Shown here: piece after piece, positions 1 through 8,610 of the stretch
How the letters are laid out: the number at the start of each line of letters is the position of its first letter
Numbering within the stretch: the first letter of the stretch is position 1
Source: Aliagarivorans marinus DSM 23064
GTDB taxonomy: Bacteria > Pseudomonadota > Gammaproteobacteria > Enterobacterales > Celerinatantimonadaceae
Direction: 5' to 3'
Assembly: GCF_000429485.1 (NCBI RefSeq)
Contig: NZ_KE386908.1
Coordinates: 248,001 to 312,000, forward strand
Length of the DNA: 64,000 nucleotides
Made by a program: the position numbers and the translations under genes
Notes under the pieces: generated by a model
Databases searched by the model: none
What the model was told of the DNA's origin: nothing
The model's input: the letters and a program-made list of their open reading frames with translations, nothing else

Positions 1-6
1 AACCAT

Positions 7-39
7 CGCGCCAAGCTTGTGATAGAATGGCGCGTTTTT
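7..39 (+). terminator. Rho-independent terminator upstream of ribH
   Basis: A 7-bp perfect GC-rich stem (arms 7-13 and 28-34, 14-nt loop) is followed at once by five T residues. It probably ends the transcript of the gene left of the window, which is not visible, so ribH may have its own promoter. The loop also contains TAGAAT, which could be a -10 element. Confidence 0.65.
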
Positions 40-93
40 ATCGAATAACTAGTATTAGTGCGTAACTAAGCGAATATGATAACAGAGCAGAAT

Positions 94-564
94 ATGAAGG
101 TAATCGAAGCTAGTCTTGCGGCCCCCCATGCGAAGGTCGCCATTGTAATCGCCCGTTTCAACAGCTTTATTAACGAAAGCCTGCTGTCTGGTGCGGTTGA
201 CACCCTGACTCGTCAAGGTTCAGTGAGCGAAGATAACATCACCGTTGTTCGCGTACCGGGCGCGGTAGAGATCCCACTAGCCGCCAAGCGTTTGGCAGCC
301 AGCGGTAACTACGATGCCATTATCACTCTGGGAACCGTTATCCGTGGTGGTACTTACCACTTCGAGATCGTATCTAACGAATGTCACAAAGGCCTGGCGC
401 AAGTAATGATGGAGTACAACGTGCCAATTACCTTTGGTGTATTGACCACCGAGTCTATCGAGCAAGCCATTGAGCGTGCCGGCACCAAGATGGGTAACAA
501 GGGTACGGAAGCTGCACTGAGTGCCTTGGAGATGATCAATCTCGTACCACAGCTTGACGCCTAA
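94..564 (+). CDS. ribH: 6,7-dimethyl-8-ribityllumazine synthase
   Basis: Catalyses the penultimate step of riboflavin synthesis, condensing 5-amino-6-ribitylaminouracil with 3,4-dihydroxy-2-butanone 4-phosphate. From the ATG at 94 the protein has 156 residues, the usual family length, and aligns from the first residue with the Escherichia coli protein as I recall it. An upstream in-frame ATG at 76 would add six unconserved residues. Visible family features are the RFN substrate-stacking segment (residues 21-23), VPGAVEIPL (54-62), the RGGTYHFE loop with the catalytic His at 89, and the C-terminal FGVLTTES and AGTKMGNKG phosphate-binding segments. nusB follows 14 bp later, the usual ribH-nusB pairing, so the two are probably co-transcribed. 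Confidence 0.97.
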   Translation: MKVIEASLAAPHAKVAIVIARFNSFINESLLSGAVDTLTRQGSVSEDNITVVRVPGAVEIPLAAKRLAASGNYDAIITLGTVIRGGTYHFEIVSNECHKGLAQVMMEYNVPITFGVLTTESIEQAIERAGTKMGNKGTEAALSALEMINLVPQLDA

Positions 565-578
565 TTGAGGAGACTCCA

Positions 579-1004
579 GTGAAACCAGCTGAGCGCCGCA
601 AGGCCCGTCAATTTGCTACTCAGGCGATCTATCAGTGGCAGATGACCAACGACAATATCGCCAACATTGAACACCAGTTCATGACCGATCACGACATGAG
701 CAAGGCCGACGTGCCTTACTTCTCATTGCTGATCGCCGGTGTGGCTGCCAATGCCAACAAACTCGACCAAGCGATGGCTTCATCGCTGTCTCGCAAGCTT
801 GAAGAGCTGGACATGGTTGAGCACGCTATCCTGCGTATCGGCATGTATGAACTGCTGATGGTTGATGGCATTCCACCGAAAGTGGTAATCAACGAAGCCA
901 TCGAACTGGCTAAGTCGTTTGCCGCAGAAGACAGCCATAAGTTCATTAACGGCGTGATGGACAAGGTTCTGCGCCTGCAAGATCTTAAGTCAAAACCAAA
1001 CTAA
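579..1004 (+). CDS. nusB: Transcription antitermination factor NusB
   Basis: RNA-binding factor that, with NusE (ribosomal protein S10), binds boxA to prevent premature termination in rRNA operons. The 141-residue length matches the family. The N-terminus carries the basic [16 protein letters not shown] helix and the C-terminal half carries the conserved [10 protein letters not shown] and [13 protein letters not shown] helices ending in [11 protein letters not shown]. Translation starts at a GTG preceded by a clear GAGGAG ribosome-binding site. It lies between ribH and thiL with very short gaps, as in many gammaproteobacteria, so this looks like one operon. Confidence 0.96.
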   Translation: MKPAERRKARQFATQAIYQWQMTNDNIANIEHQFMTDHDMSKADVPYFSLLIAGVAANANKLDQAMASSLSRKLEELDMVEHAILRIGMYELLMVDGIPPKVVINEAIELAKSFAAEDSHKFINGVMDKVLRLQDLKSKPN

Positions 1005-1005
1005 T

Positions 1006-1983
1006 ATGAGCAGCGTCCCCCTCGATGAGTTCTCGCTCATCGAACGCTTCTTTACCCGTGAAGAGCAACGCGCCGATATCGCCCTCGGTATTGGTGATGA
1101 CGCGGCGCTGCTAACGCCACCAGATAACCATCATCTGGTGGTGTCCACCGACACCTTGGTGGAAGGCATCCATTTTCTCCCCGATATTCCTGCCCACGCC
1201 CTTGGACATAAGTCTTTAGCGGTTAACCTCAGCGATCTCGCCGCGATGGGTGCAGAGCCGCGCTGGGTAACGCTGGCCTTGACCTTGCCCGAGGTGGACG
1301 AGCAGTGGCTGAGCGAGTTCAGCCGTGGCTTCTTTGAGCTGGCCGAGTTCTACAACGTTAGCTTGGTAGGCGGTGATACCACCCGCGGGCCGCTGAGCAT
1401 CACGGTGACTGTACATGGCGTGGTGCCGCTGGGTAAGGCGCTGACCCGCCATGGCGCAGCGGCTGGCGATGGCATCTACGTGACCGGTACGCTGGGCGAC
1501 TCGGCACTGGGATTTGCAGCCTTGCAGCAGCGGCTATCGCTGAGTGAAAGTGCTCGGTATCTGCTGATTGAGCGCCACTACTACCCTCAGCCTCGGGTGT
1601 TGGCCAGTTATGGTCTGCGCGATGTGGCCAGTGCCACCATCGATATCTCCGATGGCCTGCTGGGCGATCTCGGTCATATCCTCAAGCGCAGCAATTGCAG
1701 TGCCAATCTGGAGCTGGAGCGCTTGCCGCTCTCTGACTTGATGCGCGAGCTGGTCTCGGTGGAGCAGGCAATTCATTTCGCGCTGACCGGTGGTGAAGAT
1801 TACGAGCTGTGCTTTACCGTACCGGAAGCCAACCGCGGGCAGATTGAAACCGCCTTGTCGTTTAGCGGTGTGCCGTACCACTGTATTGGCACGGTGGGAG
1901 TGGGCAGCGGAGAAGTGAACCTGCAACTGAACAACAAGCGCTATCAGTTAGAGACGAGCAGCTGGAACCATTTCGAGTCCTGA
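1006..1983 (+). CDS. thiL: Thiamine-monophosphate kinase
   Basis: Phosphorylates thiamine monophosphate to thiamine diphosphate with ATP, the last step of cofactor synthesis. The 325-residue protein shows the AIR-synthase-like fold signatures: GIGDDAALL (residues 28-36), STDTLVEGIHF (47-57), the NLSDLAAMGA helix, GGDTTRGPLS, and the C-terminal ALTGGEDYELCFTVP nucleotide-binding segment. The start codon lies one base after the nusB stop and has no strong ribosome-binding site, so translation is probably coupled to nusB. Position between nusB and pgpA is the standard order. Confidence 0.96.
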   Translation: MSSVPLDEFSLIERFFTREEQRADIALGIGDDAALLTPPDNHHLVVSTDTLVEGIHFLPDIPAHALGHKSLAVNLSDLAAMGAEPRWVTLALTLPEVDEQWLSEFSRGFFELAEFYNVSLVGGDTTRGPLSITVTVHGVVPLGKALTRHGAAAGDGIYVTGTLGDSALGFAALQQRLSLSESARYLLIERHYYPQPRVLASYGLRDVASATIDISDGLLGDLGHILKRSNCSANLELERLPLSDLMRELVSVEQAIHFALTGGEDYELCFTVPEANRGQIETALSFSGVPYHCIGTVGVGSGEVNLQLNNKRYQLETSSWNHFES

Positions 1984-2026
1984 TTGTGAGTTGGCGCTAA
2001 GACCCCTAATTCGAGTGAAGAGTACT

Positions 2027-2518
2027 ATGTCAGAGAGCCCTCGCGCCGCCCTAAAAGCCCTTAACCTAAGCAACCTTTGGCACCTTAGCGCCGTGGGGTT
2101 TGGCAGCGGCTTAGCGCCCAAGGCGCCCGGCACCTTCGGTACCGTGGCAGCCATTCTGCCTTACTTCCTGATTGCCCAGCTGAGTACTCCTTGGTACTTG
2201 TTGGTGCTGGCACTGACTACTTGGTTTGGCATCGTCTGCTGTCAAAAAGCCACCGATGCCATGGGGGTACACGATCATGGCGCCATTGTGTGGGACGAGT
2301 TTGTCGGCTTTTGGATCACCATGCTGTGGGTGCCCTTTAGCTGGACCAATTTGCTGCTGGGCTTTGTGCTATTCCGCTTTTTTGACGTACTCAAGCCATG
2401 GCCAATCAAGGCCATCGACAAGAAAGTGGATGGCGGCTTAGGCATTATGCTCGACGATGTGTTGGCGGGGGTATTTGCCTGCGCCAGCTTGCATTTAATT
2501 CTGCACCTTCTGGGCTGA
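2027..2518 (+). CDS. pgpA: Phosphatidylglycerophosphatase A
   Basis: Inner-membrane lipid phosphatase that removes the phosphate from phosphatidylglycerol phosphate. The protein (163 residues from ATG 2027) begins with a cytoplasmic segment, then WHLSAVGFGSGLAPKAPGT, which matches the PgpA N-terminus. The conserved acidic HDHGAIVWDEFVGFW segment and about four hydrophobic helices follow. An upstream in-frame TTG at 1991 would add 12 residues, but the ATG at 2027 has a GAAGAG ribosome-binding site and matches the family length better. Last gene of the ribH-nusB-thiL-pgpA operon. A perfect 11-bp inverted repeat follows it. Confidence 0.94.
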   Translation: MSESPRAALKALNLSNLWHLSAVGFGSGLAPKAPGTFGTVAAILPYFLIAQLSTPWYLLVLALTTWFGIVCCQKATDAMGVHDHGAIVWDEFVGFWITMLWVPFSWTNLLLGFVLFRFFDVLKPWPIKAIDKKVDGGLGIMLDDVLAGVFACASLHLILHLLG

Positions 2519-2548
2519 TTCCGGCCCGACCAGACAATCCTGCCTGAC

Positions 2549-2581
2549 AAGCTCAGCATTCCCCCAAATCATGCTGAGCTT
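2549..2581 (+). terminator. Hairpin downstream of pgpA
   Basis: Perfect 11-bp inverted repeat (arms 2549-2559 and 2571-2581, 11-nt loop) 30 bp after the pgpA stop. It lacks a T-run immediately after the stem, so it is either a weak terminator or an RNA-stabilising end hairpin. Confidence 0.5.
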
Positions 2582-2604
2582 ATGCCATTCTATTTGCCAT
2601 ACAA

Positions 2605-2643
2605 AATGAATAGTTATATGAAAAATATGAATTCACTTTCATA
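2605..2643 (+). promoter_or_regulatory. Paired ARG-box-like sites upstream of dppA
   Basis: Two 18-bp AT-rich sites (2605-2622 and 2626-2643) are separated by 3 bp, so their centres are 21 bp apart, the spacing of ArgR operator pairs in enterobacteria. The second contains TGAA-N6-TTCA inside a perfect 10-bp inverted repeat (2622-2631 with 2638-2647). The first is a weaker match, TGAATAGTTATATG. The rest of the 373-bp gap before dppA is AT-rich, and I cannot fix a promoter in it with confidence. ArgR control of dpp is inference. Confidence 0.35.
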
Positions 2644-2843
2644 TTTTATCTCTTCAAAGCTACGCTCATTAGCTTAAAGCAGCAGAGAAGCTAGACATTT
2701 TCAGTTAAAAATACTAATTTAACCCTCGCAGTAGCGTATCCTGCTAAGCGGTGTTTGAATAAATATTGCTATCGATCAAGGCTTTGATCTCGGGCTTTCG
2801 CTTAGCAAGTAGTGCACGGAACACGCAAACTACAACATATGGA

Positions 2844-2862
2844 ATGCGATAGATAATCGCAT
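2844..2862. promoter_or_regulatory. Inverted repeat in the dppA leader
   Basis: Perfect 7-bp arms ATGCGAT / ATCGCAT around a 5-bp spacer, 30 bp before the dppA start. It could be an operator or a small 5'-UTR hairpin. No known binding protein can be named from the sequence. Confidence 0.3.
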
Positions 2863-2891
2863 ACGACACGATGTCATTACGGAGAAACACA

Positions 2892-4484
2892 ATGAAAAAA
2901 GGACTGACCAAGCTGTCTCTGGCTTTGGCGGCCAGTGCTTTCGCGATGAGCGCCCAAGCACAGACCTTCGTTTTCTGTTCAGAGGGTAGCCCTGAAGGCT
3001 TTAACCCATCTCTTTACACCGCCGGCACCACCTTTGATGCCTCTTCAAAAACCATCTTTAACCGTCTGGTTGAGTTTGAAGTTGGTACCACCAATGTTGA
3101 GCCGGGTCTGGCTGAGTCTTGGGAAGTATCTGAAGATGGCCTGGAATACACCTTCCATCTGCGCAAAGGCGTGAAGTTCCACTCTCAGAAGAAAGGCTTT
3201 AAGCCGACCCGTGACTTCAATGCCGATGACGTAGTGTTCAGCTTCTTGCGTCAGGACGACCCAGAACATCCTTACCACAAAATCTCTGGTGGCTCTTACG
3301 AGTACTACAACGGCATGGGCATGCCTGAGCTGGTTAAGGAAGTGGTTAAGGTTGACGACTACACCGTTAAGTTCGTACTGAGCAAGCCTGAAGCGCCGTT
3401 TATCGCCAACCTGGCGATGGACTTTGCTTCTATCTTCTCTGCCGAGCAAGCCGACGCGCTACTCGCTGCTGGTACCCCTGAGAAACTGGACCTAGACCCT
3501 GTGGGCACCGGTCCGTTCCAAAAAGTGCAGTACCAAAAAGATTCAATCATTCGTTATTTGGGTAACCAAGATTACTGGAAGGGCGCACCTCAGATTGACC
3601 GTCTGGTATTCTCTATCACCCCGGATGCCTCAGTACGCTACGCCAAGCTAAAAGCTGGCGAGTGTCATGTAATGCCATATCCAAACCCTGCTGACGTGGC
3701 GCAAATGGCCGAAGACAGCGAGATCAACCTGATGAGTCAGGAAGGTCTGAACGTGGGCTACCTGGCATTCAACACCCAGAAAAAACCGTTTGATGACGTA
3801 CGTGTTCGTCAAGCCCTTAACCTGGCCCTGAACAAGCAAGCGATTATCGACGCGGTATTCCAAGGCGCAGGTAAAGTTGCCAAGAACCCACTGCCACCGA
3901 CAATTTGGTCTTACAACGATGCGACCGTTGACTACCCATACGATCCAGAGAAAGCCAAAGCGATGCTGGCCGAAGCGGGTGTTACCGACCTGAAGACCAA
4001 CATCTGGGCGATGCCAGTACAGCGTCCTTACAACCCGAATGCCCGTCGTATGGCGGAAATCATTCAGGCTGACTGGGCCAAAGTGGGCGTAGACGCAGAG
4101 ATCGTTAGCTACGAATGGGGTGAGTACCTCAAGCGTTCTAAAGAAGGTCAACACGACACCGTACTGCTGGGTTGGACCGGTGACAATGGTGACCCGGATA
4201 ACTTCCTGTCAGTACTGCTGAGCTGTGATGCAGTAGGCGGTGGTAACCGTGCAATGTGGTGTAACGAAACCTTCAGTGACCTGCTAGAAAAAGCCAAGCA
4301 GATCAGCGACCAAGGCGAGCGTGCCAAGCTGTATGAAGAAGCACAGCTGGTATTCAAAGAGCAAGCGCCTTGGGTAACCGTTGCCCACTCAGTGGTATAC
4401 AAGCCAGTACGTAAAGAAGTACAAGGCTTCAAGATCGACCCTCTGGGCGGTCACCACTTCTATGAAGTTTCACTCAAAGACTAG
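2892..4484 (+). CDS. dppA: Periplasmic dipeptide-binding protein of the Dpp transporter
   Basis: Family-5 solute-binding protein that captures dipeptides, and in some species haem, in the periplasm for DppBCDF. From ATG 2892 (GGAG site upstream) it has 530 residues. A Sec signal peptide ends at about residue 23 (SAQA before QTF). The mature protein is very close to E. coli DppA as I recall it, with CSEGSPEGFNP, FHLRKGVKFHS, the Asp-rich NADDVVFSF segment, VQRPYNPNARRMAE and GWTGDNGDPDNF. An upstream in-frame ATG at 2871 would precede the signal peptide with seven unlikely residues. Only a hairpin separates it from dppB, consistent with more abundant binding protein than membrane subunits. Confidence 0.95.
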   Translation: MKKGLTKLSLALAASAFAMSAQAQTFVFCSEGSPEGFNPSLYTAGTTFDASSKTIFNRLVEFEVGTTNVEPGLAESWEVSEDGLEYTFHLRKGVKFHSQKKGFKPTRDFNADDVVFSFLRQDDPEHPYHKISGGSYEYYNGMGMPELVKEVVKVDDYTVKFVLSKPEAPFIANLAMDFASIFSAEQADALLAAGTPEKLDLDPVGTGPFQKVQYQKDSIIRYLGNQDYWKGAPQIDRLVFSITPDASVRYAKLKAGECHVMPYPNPADVAQMAEDSEINLMSQEGLNVGYLAFNTQKKPFDDVRVRQALNLALNKQAIIDAVFQGAGKVAKNPLPPTIWSYNDATVDYPYDPEKAKAMLAEAGVTDLKTNIWAMPVQRPYNPNARRMAEIIQADWAKVGVDAEIVSYEWGEYLKRSKEGQHDTVLLGWTGDNGDPDNFLSVLLSCDAVGGGNRAMWCNETFSDLLEKAKQISDQGERAKLYEEAQLVFKEQAPWVTVAHSVVYKPVRKEVQGFKIDPLGGHHFYEVSLKD

Positions 4485-4493
4485 TGTGAAGAC

Positions 4494-4515
4494 AGGGGGC
4501 AGCTCGCTGCCCCCT
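4494..4515 (+). other. Intercistronic hairpin between dppA and dppB
   Basis: A 9-bp GC-rich perfect stem (4494-4502 with 4507-4515) closes a 4-nt CTCG loop 10 bp after the dppA stop, without a T-run. Such elements usually stabilise the upstream message or cause partial termination, giving an excess of binding protein. Confidence 0.6.
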
Positions 4516-4537
4516 ATATTCGCTGACAAGCACTCCT

Positions 4538-5548
4538 ATGTTTCAATTTATATTTAAAAAGCTGATGTTGGTGGTACCGACCTTCATCGGTATTACTTTA
4601 TTGACCTTTACCCTGATTCGCCTGATTCCCGGTGACCCGATTGAGGTGATGGCCGGTGAACGCGGGGTGTCGCCTGAGCGACATGCCCAGCTGCGCGCTG
4701 AGTTAGGTTTGGATCAACCGCTGCTGATCCAATACAAAGACTACGTGGTCAATATTTTCCATGGTGACTTGGGTAAGTCCTTGATCACCAAAACGCCTGT
4801 AATGGAAGAATTTGCCAGCCTGTTCCCGGCAACCGTGGAACTGGCGACCTGTGCCGCGCTGTTTGCAGTGCTGGTGGGGCTGCCTGCGGGGATTATCGCG
4901 GCAGTCAAACGAGGGTCGATATTCGACCACTCAGTGATGACCTTTTCGCTCACAGGCTACTCCATGCCGATCTTCTGGTGGGCGCTGCTATTGATGCTGG
5001 TGTTCTCGGTTAACCTCGGCTGGACCCCGGTCTCCGGGCGGCTCGATGTGACCTATTGGATTGATGAAGTCACCGGCTTTATGTTGATCGACACCCTGCT
5101 CTCGGGTGAAGAGGGGGCGTTTGCCTCTGCGCTGCACCACTTGGTGTTGCCAAGTATTGTGTTGGGCACCATTCCGATGGCGGTGATAGCCCGAATGACC
5201 CGTTCGTCGATGCTGGAAGTGCTCAGCGAAGACTATATTCGTACCGCGCGCTCCAAAGGCATGGCGCCATTGCGGGTGATTGTGGTGCATGCCCTACGTA
5301 ACGCCTTGATCCCGGTGATTACGGTGATCGGCTTGCAGGTCGGCATCTTGCTGTCTGGTGCGATCCTGACTGAGACGATCTTTGCCTGGCCGGGCATCGG
5401 CAAGTGGCTGATTGAGAGTATCGCCCGCCGCGATTACCCCGTAGTACAGGGCGGCATCATGATGGTGGCGACCATTATTATTGTGGTCAATCTGATCGTC
5501 GACATCCTCTATGGCGTGGTGAACCCGCGCATCAGACACAACAAGTAG
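4538..5548 (+). CDS. dppB: Dipeptide ABC transporter permease DppB
   Basis: Inner-membrane permease of the Dpp system, 336 residues. It has the N-terminal helix of the oligopeptide-permease B family (residues about 9-30), the conserved region LIRLIPGDPIEVMAGERG, and a C-terminal transmembrane domain with the ABC-coupling EAA-like loop (RTARSKGMAPLRVIVVHALRN split over residues 230-250). The segment AILTETIFAWPGIGKWL is characteristic. The start codon has no strong ribosome-binding site. dppC follows 8 bp downstream. Confidence 0.95.
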   Translation: MFQFIFKKLMLVVPTFIGITLLTFTLIRLIPGDPIEVMAGERGVSPERHAQLRAELGLDQPLLIQYKDYVVNIFHGDLGKSLITKTPVMEEFASLFPATVELATCAALFAVLVGLPAGIIAAVKRGSIFDHSVMTFSLTGYSMPIFWWALLLMLVFSVNLGWTPVSGRLDVTYWIDEVTGFMLIDTLLSGEEGAFASALHHLVLPSIVLGTIPMAVIARMTRSSMLEVLSEDYIRTARSKGMAPLRVIVVHALRNALIPVITVIGLQVGILLSGAILTETIFAWPGIGKWLIESIARRDYPVVQGGIMMVATIIIVVNLIVDILYGVVNPRIRHNK

Positions 5549-5556
5549 GGGGCGAT

Positions 5557-6471
5557 ATGTCAGATTCTACTAATACCGAAACGCTGAGCCCCGAACAAGT
5601 TGGGCCTCAGCCACAGACTCCGCTGCAGGAGTTCTGGAGCTACTTCTCTGCCAACACCGGTGCGGTAATTGGCTTGGTGTTTATTGTCACCATGATTATC
5701 GTGGCGCTATCGGCCAACTGGCTGGCGCCGCACTCGCCGATTGAGCAGTACCGTGATGCGCTGCTGATGCCGCCGGCCTGGGTTGAGGGCGGCAGCTGGA
5801 CCTATGTGCTTGGCACCGATGATGTGGGCCGCGATATCTTATCGCGACTGATGCATGGTGCGCGCCTGTCGCTGTTTATCGGCTGCTTGGTGGTCACCTT
5901 GTCACTGGGCATGGGCATTTTGCTCGGTCTGGTTGCCGGTTACTTCCAAGGCGCCGTCGATACCGCAATTATGCGTGCGGTAGACATTATGCTGGCGATG
6001 CCCAGCCTGCTGCTGGCGATTGCGATTGTGGCCATCTTGGGCCCAAGCTTGATCAATGCCTCGATGGCGATTGCGATCGTCTCCTTGCCACACTACGTGC
6101 GCTTAACCCGCGCCTCGACCATTGCCGAGCTAAGCAAAGACTACGTGGTGTCCTCGCGGGTAGCTGGTGCTTCGCACCTGCGCCTGATGTTTATCACTAT
6201 CTTGCCGAACTGTTTAGCGCCGCTGATCGTGCAAGCCACCCTCGGCTTTTCCAATGCCATCCTGGATATGGCGGCACTGGGCTTCTTGGGCTTAGGTGCT
6301 CAGCCACCTACACCGGAGTGGGGCTCTATGCTGGCCGATGCGCTGCAGTTTGTGCAACGCGCTTGGTGGGTGGTGACCTTCCCCGGCTTGGTCATCCTGC
6401 TGACCGTACTGGCCTTTAACCTGATGGGTGATGGCCTGCGTGATGCCCTCGACCCCAAACTAAAACAATAG
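5557..6471 (+). CDS. dppC: Dipeptide ABC transporter permease DppC
   Basis: Second inner-membrane permease subunit, 304 residues, pairing with DppB. After a hydrophilic cytoplasmic N-terminus (about 35 residues) come a first helix, the [20 protein letters not shown] periplasmic/transition motif typical of the C subunit, and five further helices. The EAA loop is [19 protein letters not shown], and the C-terminus has [18 protein letters not shown] strong AGGGGGCG ribosome-binding site precedes the ATG. Confidence 0.95.
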   Translation: MSDSTNTETLSPEQVGPQPQTPLQEFWSYFSANTGAVIGLVFIVTMIIVALSANWLAPHSPIEQYRDALLMPPAWVEGGSWTYVLGTDDVGRDILSRLMHGARLSLFIGCLVVTLSLGMGILLGLVAGYFQGAVDTAIMRAVDIMLAMPSLLLAIAIVAILGPSLINASMAIAIVSLPHYVRLTRASTIAELSKDYVVSSRVAGASHLRLMFITILPNCLAPLIVQATLGFSNAILDMAALGFLGLGAQPPTPEWGSMLADALQFVQRAWWVVTFPGLVILLTVLAFNLMGDGLRDALDPKLKQ

Positions 6472-6481
6472 GAGGACGCTG

Positions 6482-7462
6482 ATGGCCTTATTAGAAGTAA
6501 ACACGCTCAGCGTCGAGTTTGGTGACGGACCGAATCCTTTCCGCGCGGTTGACCAAGTCAGCTACAGCGTGGAAAAAGGCGAAGTGGTGGGTATTGTTGG
6601 TGAGAGTGGCTCGGGTAAGAGTGTGAGCTCGCTGTCGATCATGGGCTTGATTGAATACCCCGGCCACGTAAAAGCCGAAGGGCTGACCTTTGATGGTCAG
6701 GATCTGCTGTCGATGCCGGTGAAAAAGCGCCGTGCGCTAACCGGTGCCGATATCGCAATGATCTTCCAAGAGCCGATGTCGAGCCTTAACCCGTGCTATA
6801 CCGTTGAGTTCCAAATCACTGAAGCACTCAAGATCCACCAAGGCGGCAGCAAGAAATGGCGTCGCGAGCGGGCTATTGAGCTGCTTGAGCAAGTGGGCAT
6901 TCCTGACCCAACTTCACGCCTCAAAGCCTATCCGCATCAGTTATCCGGCGGGATGAGCCAACGAGTGATGATCGCCATGGCAATTGCCTGCGACCCGAAA
7001 CTGCTGATTGCCGATGAGCCAACCACTGCCTTGGATGTGACCATTCAGGCACAGATCGTGGACCTGCTGCTCGAGCTGCAACGCGAGAAGAACATGGGGC
7101 TGGTGCTGATTACTCACGACCTGGCCTTGGTGGCCGAAGCCGCCGACCGGGTGATCGTGATGTATGCAGGTCAGGTGGTGGAAACGGGCCCGGCGGAAGA
7201 GATCTTCTCAACTCCGCGCCACCCCTACACCCAAGCCTTGCTGCGTTCACTGCCTGAGTCCTCTCAGGGTAAAGAGCGCCTTGAAGCGCTGCCCGGTGTA
7301 GTACCCGGTGCCTTCGACCGGCCTAAGGGCTGTATGTTAGCGCCGCGTTGTCCTTATGCCAGCGAGCGTTGTCAGCGTGAAGTGCCCATGGTAAGTGGCG
7401 ATAGCCTGCGTCAGGTGCGCTGTTTTACCCCCCTCGATTTGCAAGGAAAACCCGCAGCATGA
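6482..7462 (+). CDS. dppD: Dipeptide ABC transporter ATPase DppD
   Basis: Cytoplasmic ATPase subunit, 326 residues. The Walker A motif GESGSGKS is at residues 40-47. The Q-loop segment [12 protein letters not shown], the signature LSGGMSQRV and Walker [13 protein letters not shown] follow in order. The C-terminal oligopeptide-transporter extension carries RCPYASERC, a Cys motif that in this family can hold an Fe-S cluster. An AGGAGG site lies upstream. The stop overlaps the dppF start by 4 bp (ATGA), indicating translational coupling. Confidence 0.95.
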   Translation: MALLEVNTLSVEFGDGPNPFRAVDQVSYSVEKGEVVGIVGESGSGKSVSSLSIMGLIEYPGHVKAEGLTFDGQDLLSMPVKKRRALTGADIAMIFQEPMSSLNPCYTVEFQITEALKIHQGGSKKWRRERAIELLEQVGIPDPTSRLKAYPHQLSGGMSQRVMIAMAIACDPKLLIADEPTTALDVTIQAQIVDLLLELQREKNMGLVLITHDLALVAEAADRVIVMYAGQVVETGPAEEIFSTPRHPYTQALLRSLPESSQGKERLEALPGVVPGAFDRPKGCMLAPRCPYASERCQREVPMVSGDSLRQVRCFTPLDLQGKPAA

Positions 7463-8472
7463 GTGAAGCGAAGTTAACATCATCGACCGCAGCTGGGCAG
7501 GTGGAATCCTTGCTGAGTGTGGTGGATATTAAGAAACACTATCAGGTGAAAACCGGCTTTATGAAGCCCGAGGCCAATGTGAAGGCCCTCGATGGCGTCA
7601 GTTTTAACCTGGATAAAGGCAAGACTCTGGCCGTAGTAGGGGAGTCGGGCTGTGGTAAATCCACCCTGGCTCGGGTTCTGACCATGATTGAGCAGCCCAC
7701 TGCCGGCGAGCTGCGCTTCGATGGCCAAGACGTGCTGGGCCTCGGCGCGGAAGCGGCCAAGGTGCTGCGCCAGAAGATCCAGATTATCTTCCAAAACCCC
7801 TACGGCTCGCTCAACCCGCGAAAGAAGGTGGGCACCATCTTGGAAGAGCCCTTGGTGATCAACACCAGCTTGAGCAAGCATGCGCGCAAGCAAAAGGCGC
7901 TGGATATGCTGGCCAAGGTGGGGCTGCGTCCGGAGCACTACGACCGCTACCCGCATATGTTCTCCGGCGGTCAGCGCCAGCGTATTGCAATTGCCCGCGG
8001 CCTGATGCTCGACCCTCAGGTGGTGGTGGCCGATGAGCCGGTATCGGCACTGGACGTATCGGTACAGGCTCAGGTACTGAACCTGATGATGGATCTGCAA
8101 CAGGAGATGGGGCTGAGCTACATCTTTATCTCCCACGATTTGTCAGTGGTGGAGCACATCGCCGATGAAGTGATGGTGATGTATCTGGGCAAAGCGGTGG
8201 AGTATGGCAGCTGTGAGGCGATCTTTAACGATCCCAAGCATCCCTATACCCAAGCGTTGCTCTCCAGTACTCCGCGTCTTGACCCGGCCCACCGCCGCGA
8301 GAAGATCAAGCTGCAGGGCGAGCTGCCATCGCCGCTCAACCCTCCACAAGGCTGTGCCTTCCACGCCCGTTGCCGCTACGCCAACGAGCGTTGTGCCCAG
8401 CAGCAGCCGCAGTTGGTGAACGAGTCTGGCACTCAGGTGGCCTGTTTTGCTCGGGAAGAAGGGCGGCTCTAA
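7459..8472 (+). CDS. dppF: Dipeptide ABC transporter ATPase DppF
   Basis: Second ATPase of the heteromeric NBD pair, 337 residues. Walker A GESGCGKS is at residues 61-68, followed by [13 protein letters not shown], the signature [15 protein letters not shown] and Walker [13 protein letters not shown]. The C-terminal oligopeptide-type extension has [15 protein letters not shown]. Overlap by four bases with dppD and a strong terminator 27 bp after the stop make this the last gene of dppABCDF. Confidence 0.95.
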   Translation: MSEAKLTSSTAAGQVESLLSVVDIKKHYQVKTGFMKPEANVKALDGVSFNLDKGKTLAVVGESGCGKSTLARVLTMIEQPTAGELRFDGQDVLGLGAEAAKVLRQKIQIIFQNPYGSLNPRKKVGTILEEPLVINTSLSKHARKQKALDMLAKVGLRPEHYDRYPHMFSGGQRQRIAIARGLMLDPQVVVADEPVSALDVSVQAQVLNLMMDLQQEMGLSYIFISHDLSVVEHIADEVMVMYLGKAVEYGSCEAIFNDPKHPYTQALLSSTPRLDPAHRREKIKLQGELPSPLNPPQGCAFHARCRYANERCAQQQPQLVNESGTQVACFAREEGRL

Positions 8473-8498
8473 GCGCTCTACTTACCCCTGTAACAACC

Positions 8499-8530
8499 AA
8501 AGCGAGCCCTCTACTAAGGCTCGCTTTTTT
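8499..8530 (+). terminator. Rho-independent terminator of dppABCDF
   Basis: A 10-bp stem built on AGCGAGCC / GGCTCGCT (8501-8508 with 8518-8525, extended by two A-T pairs), 9-nt loop, and a run of T at 8525-8530. Confidence 0.88.
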
Positions 8531-8610
8531 ATTACCAGTGGAGACTGTGCCCTGTTTAGCCCGCTGGCGAATATGGTAAGCTTGCGCGGTCTTAACACAG
8601 GGAGAACCGG

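Noticed and set aside
7480-8136. 218-residue open frame on the minus strand inside dppF
   Set aside because: Entirely antisense to a well-supported ATPase gene, with no ribosome-binding site and His/Gln-rich composition typical of a shadow frame.
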